A stretch of 34,054 nucleotides of DNA, taken from Streptomyces purpureus. GTDB lineage: Bacteria > Actinomycetota > Actinomycetes > Streptomycetales > Streptomycetaceae. The stretch is taken from NCBI RefSeq assembly GCF_014648195.1, contig NZ_BMQQ01000027.1, forward strand, positions 1-34,054, written 5' to 3'. Under the pieces are notes generated by a model. It had not been told where the DNA came from, searched no databases, and was given only the letters and a program-made list of their open reading frames with translations. Position numbers and translations under genes: made by a program. This document shows positions 8,046 to 16,631 of this stretch, in pieces; the stretch's first letter is position 1, and the number at the start of each line of letters is the position of its first letter.

Positions 8046-8125
8046 CCATCCATCCCTGAACGACGCCACCGGCCAGGCCGACGGGAGTTGCCGCTCCCGC
8101 GACGCCGCGATGCCGGCGGGAGGAG
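8046..8125 (+). ncRNA. structured leader B upstream of xis
   Basis: It begins with the same 18 bases as leader A (8046-8063). Three nested helices follow: CCGGC/GCCGG (8069-8073 with 8112-8116), GGC/GCC (8076-8078 with 8104-8106) and CGGGAG/CTCCCG (8082-8087 with 8094-8099), closing on the same TTGCCG loop (8088-8093). It ends at GGGAGGAG before the TTG start of xis. The inner helix differs from leader A but still pairs, which supports a structure that is kept. Confidence 0.55.
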
Positions 8126-8131
8126 CACCCC

Positions 8132-8428
8132 TTGCCGCAGCCCGCCCTGCCCATTTCCCAGATAGCCCAGCTCCTGGACGTCCCCGAAGACGCCCTGCGC
8201 ACCCTGATGGCCGAGCGGCGATCCGCTGGCGACACGACCCTGGTCGCGCTGACCGTCGCCGAGGCCGCCCGCAGGATAGGCGTCGGCCGCACCAAGCTGT
8301 ACGAGTACGTCTCCTCTGGCGAGATCGCCTCGGTCAAGATCGGCAGCTTGCGCCGCATCCCATCGGAGGCGGTGAACGACTTCCTGGCCCGCCGTCTGTC
8401 GGCGACCGACTTCGGGGCCGCCGCGTGA
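8132..8428 (+). CDS. xis: excisionase / helix-turn-helix DNA-binding protein
   Basis: The 98-residue protein has a MerR-like winged helix of the excisionase (AlpA/Xis) type in its second half: TVAEAARRIGVGRTKLYEYV, then SGEIASVKIGSLRRIPSEAV. Such proteins bend the attachment site DNA and push the integrase toward excision. The N-terminal 40 residues are extra compared with the 72-residue Xis of element 2. It starts at TTG behind GGGAGGAG (8118-8125) and overlaps the integrase start by 4 bases, the normal xis-int layout. Confidence 0.8.
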   Translation: MPQPALPISQIAQLLDVPEDALRTLMAERRSAGDTTLVALTVAEAARRIGVGRTKLYEYVSSGEIASVKIGSLRRIPSEAVNDFLARRLSATDFGAAA

Positions 8429-10191
8429 CGCGAGCCTCTGCACCGAAGCCCCGCCAGCCCAACGGCGCCTCGTCGATCTATCTCGGCAAGGACGGCCGAT
8501 GGCACGGCCGTGTCACCGTCGGGGTCAAGGATGACGGCACGCCTGACCGGCGCCACGTCGGCCGTAAGACCCGCGCCGAGGTCACCAAGCTCGTACGCGA
8601 GCTGGAACGGCAGCGCGACAAGGGCGCCGTCCGCAAGGCCGGTCAGTCGTGGACCGTGAAGACGTGGCTCACCCACTGGGTCGAAAACATCGCCGCCGCG
8701 CACGTCTCGGAGAACACGATCGACGGCTACCGCGTCGCCGTGAACCACCACCTCATCCCCGGCCTGGGCTCTCACCGCCTGGAGAAACTTGACCCCGAGC
8801 ACCTGGAGCGCTTCTACAAGAAGATGCAGGACAACGGCAGCGCCGCCGGCACCGCCCACCAAGCCCACCGCACAATCCGCACGGCGCTGAACGAGGCCGT
8901 GCGCCGCCAGCACCTCACCGCGAACCCGGCCTCCATCGCCAAGGCCCCCAAGGTCGAAGAGGAGGAGGTCGAGCCGTACACGGTCGAAGAGGTCCAGCAC
9001 CTGCTCGCCGAGGCCGCCAAGCACCGCAACACCGCCCGCTGGGTCATCGCGCTCGCCCTCGGCCTGCGCCAGGGAGAGGTCCTCGGCATGCAATGGGACG
9101 ACGTCGACTTCGAGCTCGGAGTCATCCGCGTACGCCGTGGCCGGCTGCGGCCCCGCTACAAGCACGGCTGCGGAGACCGCTGCGGTCGCAAGCCCGGCTT
9201 CTGTCCCCAGAAGATCAACACTCGGCGCGAGACGAAGAACGCCAAGTCCCGCGCCGGCCAGCGCCCCATCCGCGCCCCGGACGAACTCCTCCAGCTCCTG
9301 CGCCAGCACAAGGAGGAGCAGGCCCGCGAGCGAGCCCGGGCTCGTGACCTGTGGACGGAGAAGGGGTACGTGTTCACCTCGCCCACCGGCGAGCCCCTGA
9401 ACCCGAACACCGACTACCACAAGTGGAAGGAGCTCCTCAAGGCGGCGGGCGTCCGCGACGCCCGCCTTCACGACGCCCGCCACACCGCGGCGACCGTCCT
9501 GCTCATCCTCGGTGTCTCCGACGCGGTCGTCGACTCCATCATGGGCTGGGAGCCCGGCAAGTCCGCCCGGATGCGCCGCCGCTACCAGCACCTGACCAGC
9601 CGCGTCCTCAAGGACACCGCCGCCAAGGTCGGCGGCCTCCTGTGGGGCACGGAGCAGGCCGAGGGAAGCACTGCGCCGGATGTTGGCCAGAGTCCAGTAC
9701 CCGCCGAGCTGATGGTCCACGTCGCCCGCCTCGGCGAGCGGCGCGTGCCCTTCCTCCACCGCGAGCACGCCGACGAGGTCGTCACACGGTGGAGCGAGGA
9801 CTGGCCCGACCACACCGCCGAGGTCGCGGAATGGGACCGCTGGCGCTGGGAACACCAGGGCCCCGCCGGCGCGAGCGCCATCCGCGACCGCGTACCGGAA
9901 CGGACCGTGGTCTTCCATGCCCGGGCCCTGTTCCTCCCAGGTGGCGAGCGTGCGGAGACTGGCGTCCCTGGGCAGTGGTCGGTGCCGGCCTGGGACTTCG
10001 AGACCGACCGCTACACCGACCGCGCCTCGGCCTGGCGCACGGCCCGACGACCCGGCACGGGCCAGGAGGTCGAAGCCCAGGTGCGAGGTACAGACAAGGC
10101 TGCCGTCGAGGCTGCCTTCGCCGAGGCTTGCGCACAGGCTGTGGACCGTGCTCGTAACCCGGGGAAGTACGGCGACACCGACGAGTGGTAG
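8425..10191 (+). CDS. int: tyrosine site-specific integrase with C-terminal extension
   Basis: Residues 1-410 form a phage-type tyrosine recombinase: an N-terminal AP2-like arm-binding region, a SAM-like core-binding domain (about 75-165) and a catalytic domain with Arg215 (ALGLRQGE), His349/Arg352 (HDARH), Trp375 and Tyr387. A cysteine-containing insert (HGCGDRCGRKPGFC) sits in the catalytic domain. It is closely similar throughout to the integrase of element 2, so the same tRNA-Ser target is likely. Unlike that 429-residue protein, it runs on for about 160 residues of unrecognised sequence rich in Trp, Arg and Glu (for example TRWSEDWPDHTAEVAEWDRW). The GTG start at 8425 overlaps the xis stop. 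The open frame continues upstream, but only as antisense or out-of-frame sequence over the XRE and xis genes. No attachment site follows the gene directly. Confidence 0.85.
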   Translation: MTRASAPKPRQPNGASSIYLGKDGRWHGRVTVGVKDDGTPDRRHVGRKTRAEVTKLVRELERQRDKGAVRKAGQSWTVKTWLTHWVENIAAAHVSENTIDGYRVAVNHHLIPGLGSHRLEKLDPEHLERFYKKMQDNGSAAGTAHQAHRTIRTALNEAVRRQHLTANPASIAKAPKVEEEEVEPYTVEEVQHLLAEAAKHRNTARWVIALALGLRQGEVLGMQWDDVDFELGVIRVRRGRLRPRYKHGCGDRCGRKPGFCPQKINTRRETKNAKSRAGQRPIRAPDELLQLLRQHKEEQARERARARDLWTEKGYVFTSPTGEPLNPNTDYHKWKELLKAAGVRDARLHDARHTAATVLLILGVSDAVVDSIMGWEPGKSARMRRRYQHLTSRVLKDTAAKVGGLLWGTEQAEGSTAPDVGQSPVPAELMVHVARLGERRVPFLHREHADEVVTRWSEDWPDHTAEVAEWDRWRWEHQGPAGASAIRDRVPERTVVFHARALFLPGGERAETGVPGQWSVPAWDFETDRYTDRASAWRTARRPGTGQEVEAQVRGTDKAAVEAAFAEACAQAVDRARNPGKYGDTDEW

Positions 10192-10207
10192 CGAGAAAGC
10201 GTGCAGC

Positions 10208-10237
10208 CGAGCCCTGACCAGTCTTGGACAGGGCTCG
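10208..10237. terminator. bidirectional hairpin between int and hsdM
   Basis: A 9-bp inverted repeat (CGAGCCCTG, 10208-10216 with 10229-10237), extended inside by CCA/TGG after one mismatch, fills the 58-base gap between two converging genes. It can act as a terminator on both strands. Confidence 0.6.
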
Positions 10238-10249
10238 TCTCCGCGGCCG

Positions 10250-11830
10250 TCACGCTGGCGGCGACAGCTCCACGTCCAAGTCTGCTGCGAGCTGCTCAAG
10301 TTCGAGCAACGCACCGCGTAGGTCAGCGGACAGTGCGAGGGTCAGCTCCGTCAGGGACTTCGCCTCCGCCGCGTCCTCATCGTCCGGTTCGATCAGGCCG
10401 ATGTCGAGATTGACGTCCTTCGTGGAGGCGAGCTCGGCACCGTCGAAGACCTGCAGGCGGCCCTCGGGCATCCGGCGGGCGATCGCCTCGGCGGTCTCCT
10501 CGCATTCGCCGACTCCGAAGACCCGCTTTTCGAAGTCCTCCAGATGTCCGGGCAGCAGCGGGTTCTGCTTCAGTGTGAAGCGGTTGCCGGTCCTCAGGTC
10601 GTACACCCACAGCTGCTGCGTGTGCGGGGGCTCGTCATCGCTGCGACGGGGCGGGGCGGCATCGAAGAACAGGACGTTCGCCTTCACCCCGCCCGCGTAG
10701 AAGATGCCGGCGGGCAGGCGCAGCATGGTGTGGAAGTTGTAGCGCTTGAGCAGCTCGCGGCGGATGCTCGTCCCTCGGCCACCTTCGAAGAGGACGTTAT
10801 CCGGGAGGATTACGGCGGCACGGCCGTTGTCCGTGAGCAGGTTCGCGATGTGCTGGACGAAGTTGAACTGCTTGTTGGTGGTGGTTTCCCAGAAGTCTTT
10901 GCGGTGGTAGGAGGTGTCTTCGCGGCTGACCGAACCGTCGACGTTAGTGATCACGATCGACGACTTCTTACCGAAGGGCGGGTTGGCGAGAACCAACGAG
11001 GCGCGCTTGGAGGGAGGCTTGGCGAGGGCGTCCTCCACGTGGATAAGGGGTTTGCCGTCCGGGCGGCCGATCTTGTGGAGCAGCAGGTTCATCGCCGCGA
11101 GGCGAGCTGTTGCCGGGACGAGCTCGGTGCCCCAGATCGCGCCGTCGTCGAAACGGGCGGACTCCTCCGTGGACATGTCCTTGCCGTGCTCACGCACGAT
11201 GTAGTCGTGCGCGGCGAGCAGGAAGCCGCCGGTACCGCAGGCAGGGTCGGTGATGATGTCTTCCGGGGCTGGCCGCATGCACCGCACGATCGACTCGATG
11301 AGAACACGCGGTGTGAAGTACTGCCCAGCGCCAGCTTTGGTGTCTTCGGCGCTGCGGGCGATCAGCGCCTCGTAGGCATCGCCCTTGATGTCCTTGCTGG
11401 CACCAAGCCACCGCTCCTTGTCAATCAGGTCGACGATGAGGCGACGGAGGTTGGCCGGGTTCTGGAGGCGGTTGCGGGCCCGGTGGAAGATCAGGCCGAG
11501 GGTGGTGTTCTGGCCCTTGTCCTGCTTACCGAGGTCGGTGAGCAGCTGGGTGTACCCCTCTTCCAGGGCGCTGCCTGTGAGGTCGAGCAGGTCCGCCCAG
11601 CCGCGAACGTGTTGCTTCTCCGGGTCGGGCACGTCCTCAGGGTTGGGCAGGACACGGCGTCGCCTGTCTTCCGGGAGGTCCTTGTCGGCCTCCTCGATCT
11701 CGGCGGCCATCTTGAGAAACACCAGGAAGCTGAGCTGTTCCAGGTATTCGAGGCTTGAGACGCCGTCGTCGCGCAGGACGTTGCAGTAGTTCCAGAGCCG
11801 GTCGACGAGACGGCGGGCTTCCAGCTTCAC
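10250..11830 (-). CDS. hsdM: type I restriction-modification system, DNA methyltransferase subunit HsdM
   Basis: The 526-residue protein has the HsdM N-terminal helical domain (about 1-130). An N6-adenine methyltransferase domain follows, with the AdoMet-binding motif DPACGTGGF (195-203) and the catalytic motif NPPF (283-286). Together with HsdS it methylates adenines in the bipartite recognition site; with HsdR it forms the restriction complex. The GTG start overlaps the hsdS stop by 4 bases. It is last in the leftward hsdR-hsdS-hsdM operon. Length and motifs are normal, so modification activity is expected. Confidence 0.92.
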   Translation of the reverse strand: MKLEARRLVDRLWNYCNVLRDDGVSSLEYLEQLSFLVFLKMAAEIEEADKDLPEDRRRRVLPNPEDVPDPEKQHVRGWADLLDLTGSALEEGYTQLLTDLGKQDKGQNTTLGLIFHRARNRLQNPANLRRLIVDLIDKERWLGASKDIKGDAYEALIARSAEDTKAGAGQYFTPRVLIESIVRCMRPAPEDIITDPACGTGGFLLAAHDYIVREHGKDMSTEESARFDDGAIWGTELVPATARLAAMNLLLHKIGRPDGKPLIHVEDALAKPPSKRASLVLANPPFGKKSSIVITNVDGSVSREDTSYHRKDFWETTTNKQFNFVQHIANLLTDNGRAAVILPDNVLFEGGRGTSIRRELLKRYNFHTMLRLPAGIFYAGGVKANVLFFDAAPPRRSDDEPPHTQQLWVYDLRTGNRFTLKQNPLLPGHLEDFEKRVFGVGECEETAEAIARRMPEGRLQVFDGAELASTKDVNLDIGLIEPDDEDAAEAKSLTELTLALSADLRGALLELEQLAADLDVELSPPA

Positions 11831-13422
11831 GCGGTGAACTCCATGGGCAGGGTGCCCTGTTCGCCCTCGGGGAGGGGGGTGTCAGAGGCAGGTGGCGCGT
11901 CCGAAGAGGCAGGCACATGAGGCTTGGCGCGGCTCTTCCGCTTGGTTTGTGTGGCTGCGCGCCGAGCGGCCTTCCGCTCGGCCTCGGCCGCCTCGCGTTC
12001 GGCGCGGATCCGCTTGAGGAGGTCCTCGGCGGATTCATCCTCGGGGTCTTGGTCGACGAGACGGCCGGCAAAAGCCTCGGTAAGGAGGGCGCGGCGGAGG
12101 GCGGCTGTGTGCGCGAGGCCCTTCTCGCAAGCGGTCGCAAGACGGTCCAAGCGCGCGAGGACTCGCTCGCCGAGTTCGACGAAGTCCGCCTGCTCCTGCT
12201 CATCGGCCGGGGGCACGGGGACCGGGAGCAGCTTGACCTTGGAGATGCTGATGGAGGCCAGGTTCACACTCTGCTTGGCGTTGGCCTCGAACCACGAGCG
12301 GGCCGCTGAATTCACGTACCACCCAAGGAGCTTGGGGTGGGTGGCCCTCTCCTGGATCCGAGCGCGGAACAAATGGTTTTGGTGGATGCAATCCTGGATC
12401 TGGTCTTCCCAGATCCAGCCACGTCCGAGCTTGTCCCTGTCGCCACCCTCGGTCATCAGAAGGTCGCCGTTGTGGAGGCGGAGCTTTGCGAGCGTCTTCG
12501 GCGCAACGCGCATTTTGGTTACCTGCGACAGCTTCAACTGGGCACGCTGGGCGTTGGCCACGCGCAGGTAAGACACTTCGGTCAACGCTGGATCATGCTC
12601 GCTTTTCGAGTCCTTGGTGACGCCACCGACGACATCGGCGATGTCTTGGAGCCGGGCCCAGCGCCACCCGGTGGCGAGTGGGGGCAGCGTCCCGTCTTTG
12701 ACCGCCGGGGAGGTGGTGATAGGAGCGTGCTTTGGATCGGCGTCCCACGCAAGGACGCCTGTCGCCGCAGCGCTCATGATGAAGTCGCGGAGCTGCTCCA
12801 GCCGCCGCTCCGCGGTCCTCAATTTCAGCTCGGTCGCCTCCAGCCGCACGATTCGTTCCTCGAGGGCATTGGCGATGCGGCGTTGTTCCGAAGGGGGTGG
12901 GACAGGGAGGGGGATGGCCTTGAGGTCCGACTGGGAAATGTTCCTCATCGAGTCCGAGGTGCCGGTTGCCTTCGCAGCGACCGCCTTGCGCACAGTCGGA
13001 GATCTGAGCCAATAGATGAACCACTTCCGGTCGATACCGGAGCCCGGCTGGAAGCGGAGGCTCTTATCGCTTAGCAGCAAGCGGGGCCGCACTTCCTCGA
13101 CGAGCACTGGAGCTCCTACGTGCTCGACGGTGTTGGCGCGGCTCACCAAGACGTCGCCGGCGCGGATCTCGTAGGCATCGTTTACGAGTGTTTCGTCGAG
13201 CAGGGCCTTGTTCTCGCCGGGACGAAACTCGCCCCACGTCATGGCGCTGACTTTTACGATGCCCCACTCGTCGGGACTGGCAGGACGAGGCTCGCACTTG
13301 AACGACTTACCCGCGTCGGACCCTACGAGGAGATCTTCGACGGTAGCCCAAGCCCATCCCCCTGGAAGCTCAGCCCTGTCGGCTTTACTTGGGGCTTGCG
13401 TGCCCGCCTCGCCGATCTCCAC
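11827..13422 (-). CDS. hsdS: type I restriction-modification system, specificity subunit HsdS
   Basis: About 531 residues with the usual two half-repeats: each has a target-recognition domain followed by a conserved helix. The joining segments read IPLPVPPPSEQRRIANALEE and LLPVPVPPADEQEQADFVEL. It determines the DNA sequence recognised by the methylase and restriction complexes. A charged, Ala/Lys/Arg-rich tail of about 60 residues at the C-terminus is longer than usual. The start is uncertain: GAGGGA next to the hsdR stop suits the GTG at 13422 (9-nt spacing), with GTGs at 13428 and 13443 as alternatives. It overlaps hsdM by 4 bases. Placing hsdS between hsdR and hsdM is less common than the R-M-S or M-S-R orders. 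Confidence 0.9.
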   Translation of the reverse strand: MEIGEAGTQAPSKADRAELPGGWAWATVEDLLVGSDAGKSFKCEPRPASPDEWGIVKVSAMTWGEFRPGENKALLDETLVNDAYEIRAGDVLVSRANTVEHVGAPVLVEEVRPRLLLSDKSLRFQPGSGIDRKWFIYWLRSPTVRKAVAAKATGTSDSMRNISQSDLKAIPLPVPPPSEQRRIANALEERIVRLEATELKLRTAERRLEQLRDFIMSAAATGVLAWDADPKHAPITTSPAVKDGTLPPLATGWRWARLQDIADVVGGVTKDSKSEHDPALTEVSYLRVANAQRAQLKLSQVTKMRVAPKTLAKLRLHNGDLLMTEGGDRDKLGRGWIWEDQIQDCIHQNHLFRARIQERATHPKLLGWYVNSAARSWFEANAKQSVNLASISISKVKLLPVPVPPADEQEQADFVELGERVLARLDRLATACEKGLAHTAALRRALLTEAFAGRLVDQDPEDESAEDLLKRIRAEREAAEAERKAARRAATQTKRKSRAKPHVPASSDAPPASDTPLPEGEQGTLPMEFTA

Positions 13423-13435
13423 GCTCACGCGTCCC

Positions 13436-16387
13436 TCACGCACCCAGTTCCCGATCCAACTCGTCGATCAGCTCGTCCGGTGTTCGCGGATCGCCCTCGA
13501 ACACCTCTCTGAACCTGCTCCAGCCGCCCTCTGCCCGGCACAGCGCATGCTGGTCCAACGCTTCCAGCGATACGGTCGCCGATGTGGCGACCACGCCCAC
13601 AATGCGCCGCAGCCACTCCTGCTGTTCGTCCGTGAACGTCAGGCCCGCCGTCTCCTGACGTGCGAGCCACTCTTGGAAGCGAAGCTCCACGGTATCCCGA
13701 TATGGCCGGAACTCGTTTCCGTCAAGTCCTAGCTCGAACCGCAGCACCGACAGCAGCTCGGGCAAACCTGCGCCCCGGCGTCGTCGTTCGCGGGCGATGC
13801 CCAGGTCAACGTACGCCTTCCACAGCTGCTTGTCGGTCCAGCGCTGTTGCGGCGGGGTGACCAGGCTCAGGACCTCCTCGATGCGTGTCCGGACCTCACC
13901 CAGCGGCCGTCGTTCGTCGAACGCGATCCGGAGGTCGGTGAACCGTTCCCGCCGGTCCTGCATGTACGCACGCCAGTCCTTGATCGTTCGCTCGGCGCGC
14001 ATGAGGTCTGTCACGCCCTCGGCGATCACGCCGCCGTCGCGACTGAGGTGGTCGATCTTGATCCAGCGACGTGCCCTCGCGGCCTCCAGGAGAGCCTCGC
14101 GCAGCGCCTCGCGTTCCACGAAGGGACGCAGCGACTCGGCCAGCACAGCGTCGCCCACGCCGTTGGCTTCCCTGAGCGCTATATCGCCGTCCGCCACCGC
14201 TGCCCGCACCCGCTGCCCCGCCAAACGGTCTGGGTCGGTCGCCAGGACCAGGTCGGTCACCAGCTCGGTCAACTTTCGGCCGCCCGCGCTGCCCTCGATC
14301 TTGGTGAGCTGCTCTTCGTCCAGGCGCTGCCCGAGGCGGCTCAGGCGGCCGGCCAGTGTGGCGGCATCGTCCACGGACAGCGGACGCCCCTCGGAGCACG
14401 CCTTGAGCAACCGCTCCAGACTCGGCATCTCCGGTTCCCCGTCCCGCACGAGCGGCCGTGCGTCGACCATGGCGTGCTCGGTCACGCCCACCGTGTCGAC
14501 GATGACGAAGCGGTCCTTGCAAAGTGCGTCCTCGGTGACCTTTCTGAGGTCCTCGGGACTGATAGTCCGCGCTCCGCGGCCCTTCATCTGCTCGAAGTAC
14601 GACCAGGTCCTGGTGTCCCGCATGAAGACAAGGCACTCCAGAGCGGGGATGTCCGTACCGGTGGCAATCATGTCAACGGTGACGGCGATCCGGATCTCGG
14701 GCTTGTTGCGGAAGTCGCTGATGGCCTTGGCCGGCCGGGGCGTCTCACTGTTGATCTTCATGCAGAACGAGTCGTCGCCCTTGTTCCAGACCCGGCGCAC
14801 CTCCTCCACGATCGCGTCTGCGTGCCTGTTGGTGGCGGCGAAGATCAGCGTCTTTGGCACCTGGGCCCGTGTGTGGAGAATCTCCCCGGTCTCGGGATCG
14901 ATTTCCGGCGGGAAGATCTCGGTGAACAGCCGGTCCCTGAAGGTCTCGATGATCGTCCGGATCTGGCTGGGGGACTCCACCCGCGCGTTGAGCTCGAACG
15001 GCTTGTACTCGTCGTCTTCCTCCTGTTGCCGCCAATGCTGGGCGCGAGTCATGCGGTCCACATGGGCGAGGACAGTGTTCACCCGCTCGATCGTGCCGTC
15101 GGGCATGACAGCCTCGGTGGCGGCCGGGATTTTGGAGCCTTCGCGGGTGATCCGAGTCGAGATCCGGTAGACGTCGTAGTCGACGTTTACCTCGTCGGCG
15201 ATGGCCTCTTCGTAGGTGTACTGGCTGACCAAGTTGTCCTGGAAGAAGGCGAACGTCGGCCCGATCGGGGTCGCGGTCAAGCCCACGATGTGCGCGTCGA
15301 AGTACTCCAGTACGGGCAGCCAGCTGCCGTAGATCGAGCGGTGACACTCGTCGATGACGATGAAGTCGAAGTAGTCGGGCGGAAGCTCGGCTGAGTAACG
15401 CACCTGGGGAAGGGCCGAGCCGAGGCCCGCGGTGCCGCTGGCCTCGAACTTCTTCGCCTCCTCGCTGCCCGGCTCGGGCTGCTTCCGGCCGGTCAGCTTG
15501 CACCACAGCCGCTGGATCGTGGTGATAACGATCTTGTCTGAGTCGGCGAGGCCAGCGTTGCTGCCCGACAGATGCTTGAGCGGGAACTCTTCGTGCAGCG
15601 GCATCTCCGAGCCCGCCGGAACGAAGTCGTGGTACTCCCCGAATGCCTGGTCACCCAGGTTGGTGCGGTCAACGAGGAACAGCACCCGGTGGGCGCGGGC
15701 GTGCTTGAGCAGGCGGTGGCTCGCCTGGACCACGGTGTACGTCTTGCCGGATCCGGTCGCCATCTGGATGAGAGCGCGCGGCCGATCCGCTGCAAGCGAC
15801 CGCTCCAAGCCCTCGATGGAACGGCGCTGAGCGTCGTACAGCTGCCGCTGCGGATCGAGCTGGGCGGCGGGCAGCAGCCGCAGCCGGGCCCGTAGCGTCG
15901 GGGCCTCGGGATTGCGTCCGGCTTCTCGCTTCCAGCGGGCGACGGTGGCCGGCCGGGCCGGAGCGTAGACGTAGCGACTACGGGCCCCGCCCTCGGGCGC
16001 GACGCGGGAAGCTGTGCCGTCGAGGTGTTCGGCATCGAGGGCATTGCGGAAGCGCCAGACGTGGCCGTTGGTCGCGTATCGGAAGGGAAGGGGACGCCCC
16101 TGCCACGTGCGCTTGGGGTGCTGCTCGAACAGTGGACCGGCGAGTCGGTCGGCATCTGCAAGCAGCTCGTGCGGGTCGTCGGCGTCCTTGCCCGCCACGA
16201 CGAGCCCACTGAGCTCCCGGTCGACGTAGAGGAGGTAGAGCAGGAGCTCAGGTCTGTCCGGGTGGTCGGTGCGGACAGCGGTCGCGTCCGGCCGGATATC
16301 GCGCTCGTGCGGGGTACACACGCGCCAACCGGCCTGACGCAAAACACTTTCGGCCCTGTGGTCCGCCTCCATGCTCGCAGCGCTCAC
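13436..16387 (-). CDS. hsdR: type I restriction enzyme, motor/endonuclease subunit HsdR (nuclease site altered)
   Basis: This 983-residue protein has superfamily 2 helicase motifs: ATGSGKT (210-216), DECH (346-349), TATP (371-374) and QMKGRGAR. The HsdR C-terminal helical region follows, so ATP-driven DNA translocation is expected. The N-terminal nuclease domain looks degenerate. Family members show a pattern like ADYLLF followed by VVEAKK, supplying the D and E-x-K catalytic residues. Here the equivalent stretches read PELLLY (46-51) and VVAGK (63-67), so the acid of E-x-K is Ala and the Asp is Glu. DNA cleavage may therefore be lost. The GTG start follows GGGGAGG. It is the first gene of the leftward operon, divergent from the Septu-like pair. 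Confidence 0.88.
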   Translation of the reverse strand: MSAASMEADHRAESVLRQAGWRVCTPHERDIRPDATAVRTDHPDRPELLLYLLYVDRELSGLVVAGKDADDPHELLADADRLAGPLFEQHPKRTWQGRPLPFRYATNGHVWRFRNALDAEHLDGTASRVAPEGGARSRYVYAPARPATVARWKREAGRNPEAPTLRARLRLLPAAQLDPQRQLYDAQRRSIEGLERSLAADRPRALIQMATGSGKTYTVVQASHRLLKHARAHRVLFLVDRTNLGDQAFGEYHDFVPAGSEMPLHEEFPLKHLSGSNAGLADSDKIVITTIQRLWCKLTGRKQPEPGSEEAKKFEASGTAGLGSALPQVRYSAELPPDYFDFIVIDECHRSIYGSWLPVLEYFDAHIVGLTATPIGPTFAFFQDNLVSQYTYEEAIADEVNVDYDVYRISTRITREGSKIPAATEAVMPDGTIERVNTVLAHVDRMTRAQHWRQQEEDDEYKPFELNARVESPSQIRTIIETFRDRLFTEIFPPEIDPETGEILHTRAQVPKTLIFAATNRHADAIVEEVRRVWNKGDDSFCMKINSETPRPAKAISDFRNKPEIRIAVTVDMIATGTDIPALECLVFMRDTRTWSYFEQMKGRGARTISPEDLRKVTEDALCKDRFVIVDTVGVTEHAMVDARPLVRDGEPEMPSLERLLKACSEGRPLSVDDAATLAGRLSRLGQRLDEEQLTKIEGSAGGRKLTELVTDLVLATDPDRLAGQRVRAAVADGDIALREANGVGDAVLAESLRPFVEREALREALLEAARARRWIKIDHLSRDGGVIAEGVTDLMRAERTIKDWRAYMQDRRERFTDLRIAFDERRPLGEVRTRIEEVLSLVTPPQQRWTDKQLWKAYVDLGIARERRRRGAGLPELLSVLRFELGLDGNEFRPYRDTVELRFQEWLARQETAGLTFTDEQQEWLRRIVGVVATSATVSLEALDQHALCRAEGGWSRFREVFEGDPRTPDELIDELDRELGA

Positions 16388-16631
16388 GGCCCCTCCCCGT
16401 CGTTCGTCGCTCCATGCTGGTGATGCATCTCGACTCCGCCCAAGCCCCGCCTATTACATCAGCCGACGCAACGCGCGTACGGTGCGTGCGCCCCCTCCTG
16501 GAAGGCGACTGCCCGGATTCAGCCACAGACCGCGCCGCGTCACCGTCAGTGCGCGTCCGTACAGTGAGCGATAGATTGCGGCGGGCCAGGCGGCCCGGGC
16601 GGAACGGGGAAACCAGCGAAAGGGCGGCCCG
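16388..16631. promoter_or_regulatory. divergent promoter region between hsdR and the ATPase gene
   Basis: A 244-base gap between two operons transcribed away from each other must hold both promoters. A TAGATT hexamer at 16572-16577 is a good rightward -10 candidate, about 55 bases before the ATPase start, but I see no convincing -35. No regulator gene lies next to it. Confidence 0.35.

Noticed and set aside
7525..8424. Upstream 300-codon extension of the element 1 integrase frame
   Set aside because: It overlaps the XRE and xis genes out of frame and is Arg/Pro-rich. The GTG at 8425 coupled to the xis stop is the natural start.
8038..10314. 758-residue open frame on the minus strand
   Set aside because: It lies opposite xis and int, which have intact recognisable motifs. 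The antisense product is low-complexity and has no family features.
13847..15394. 515-residue open frame on the plus strand
   Set aside because: It is antisense to the helicase part of hsdR and encodes no recognisable domain.
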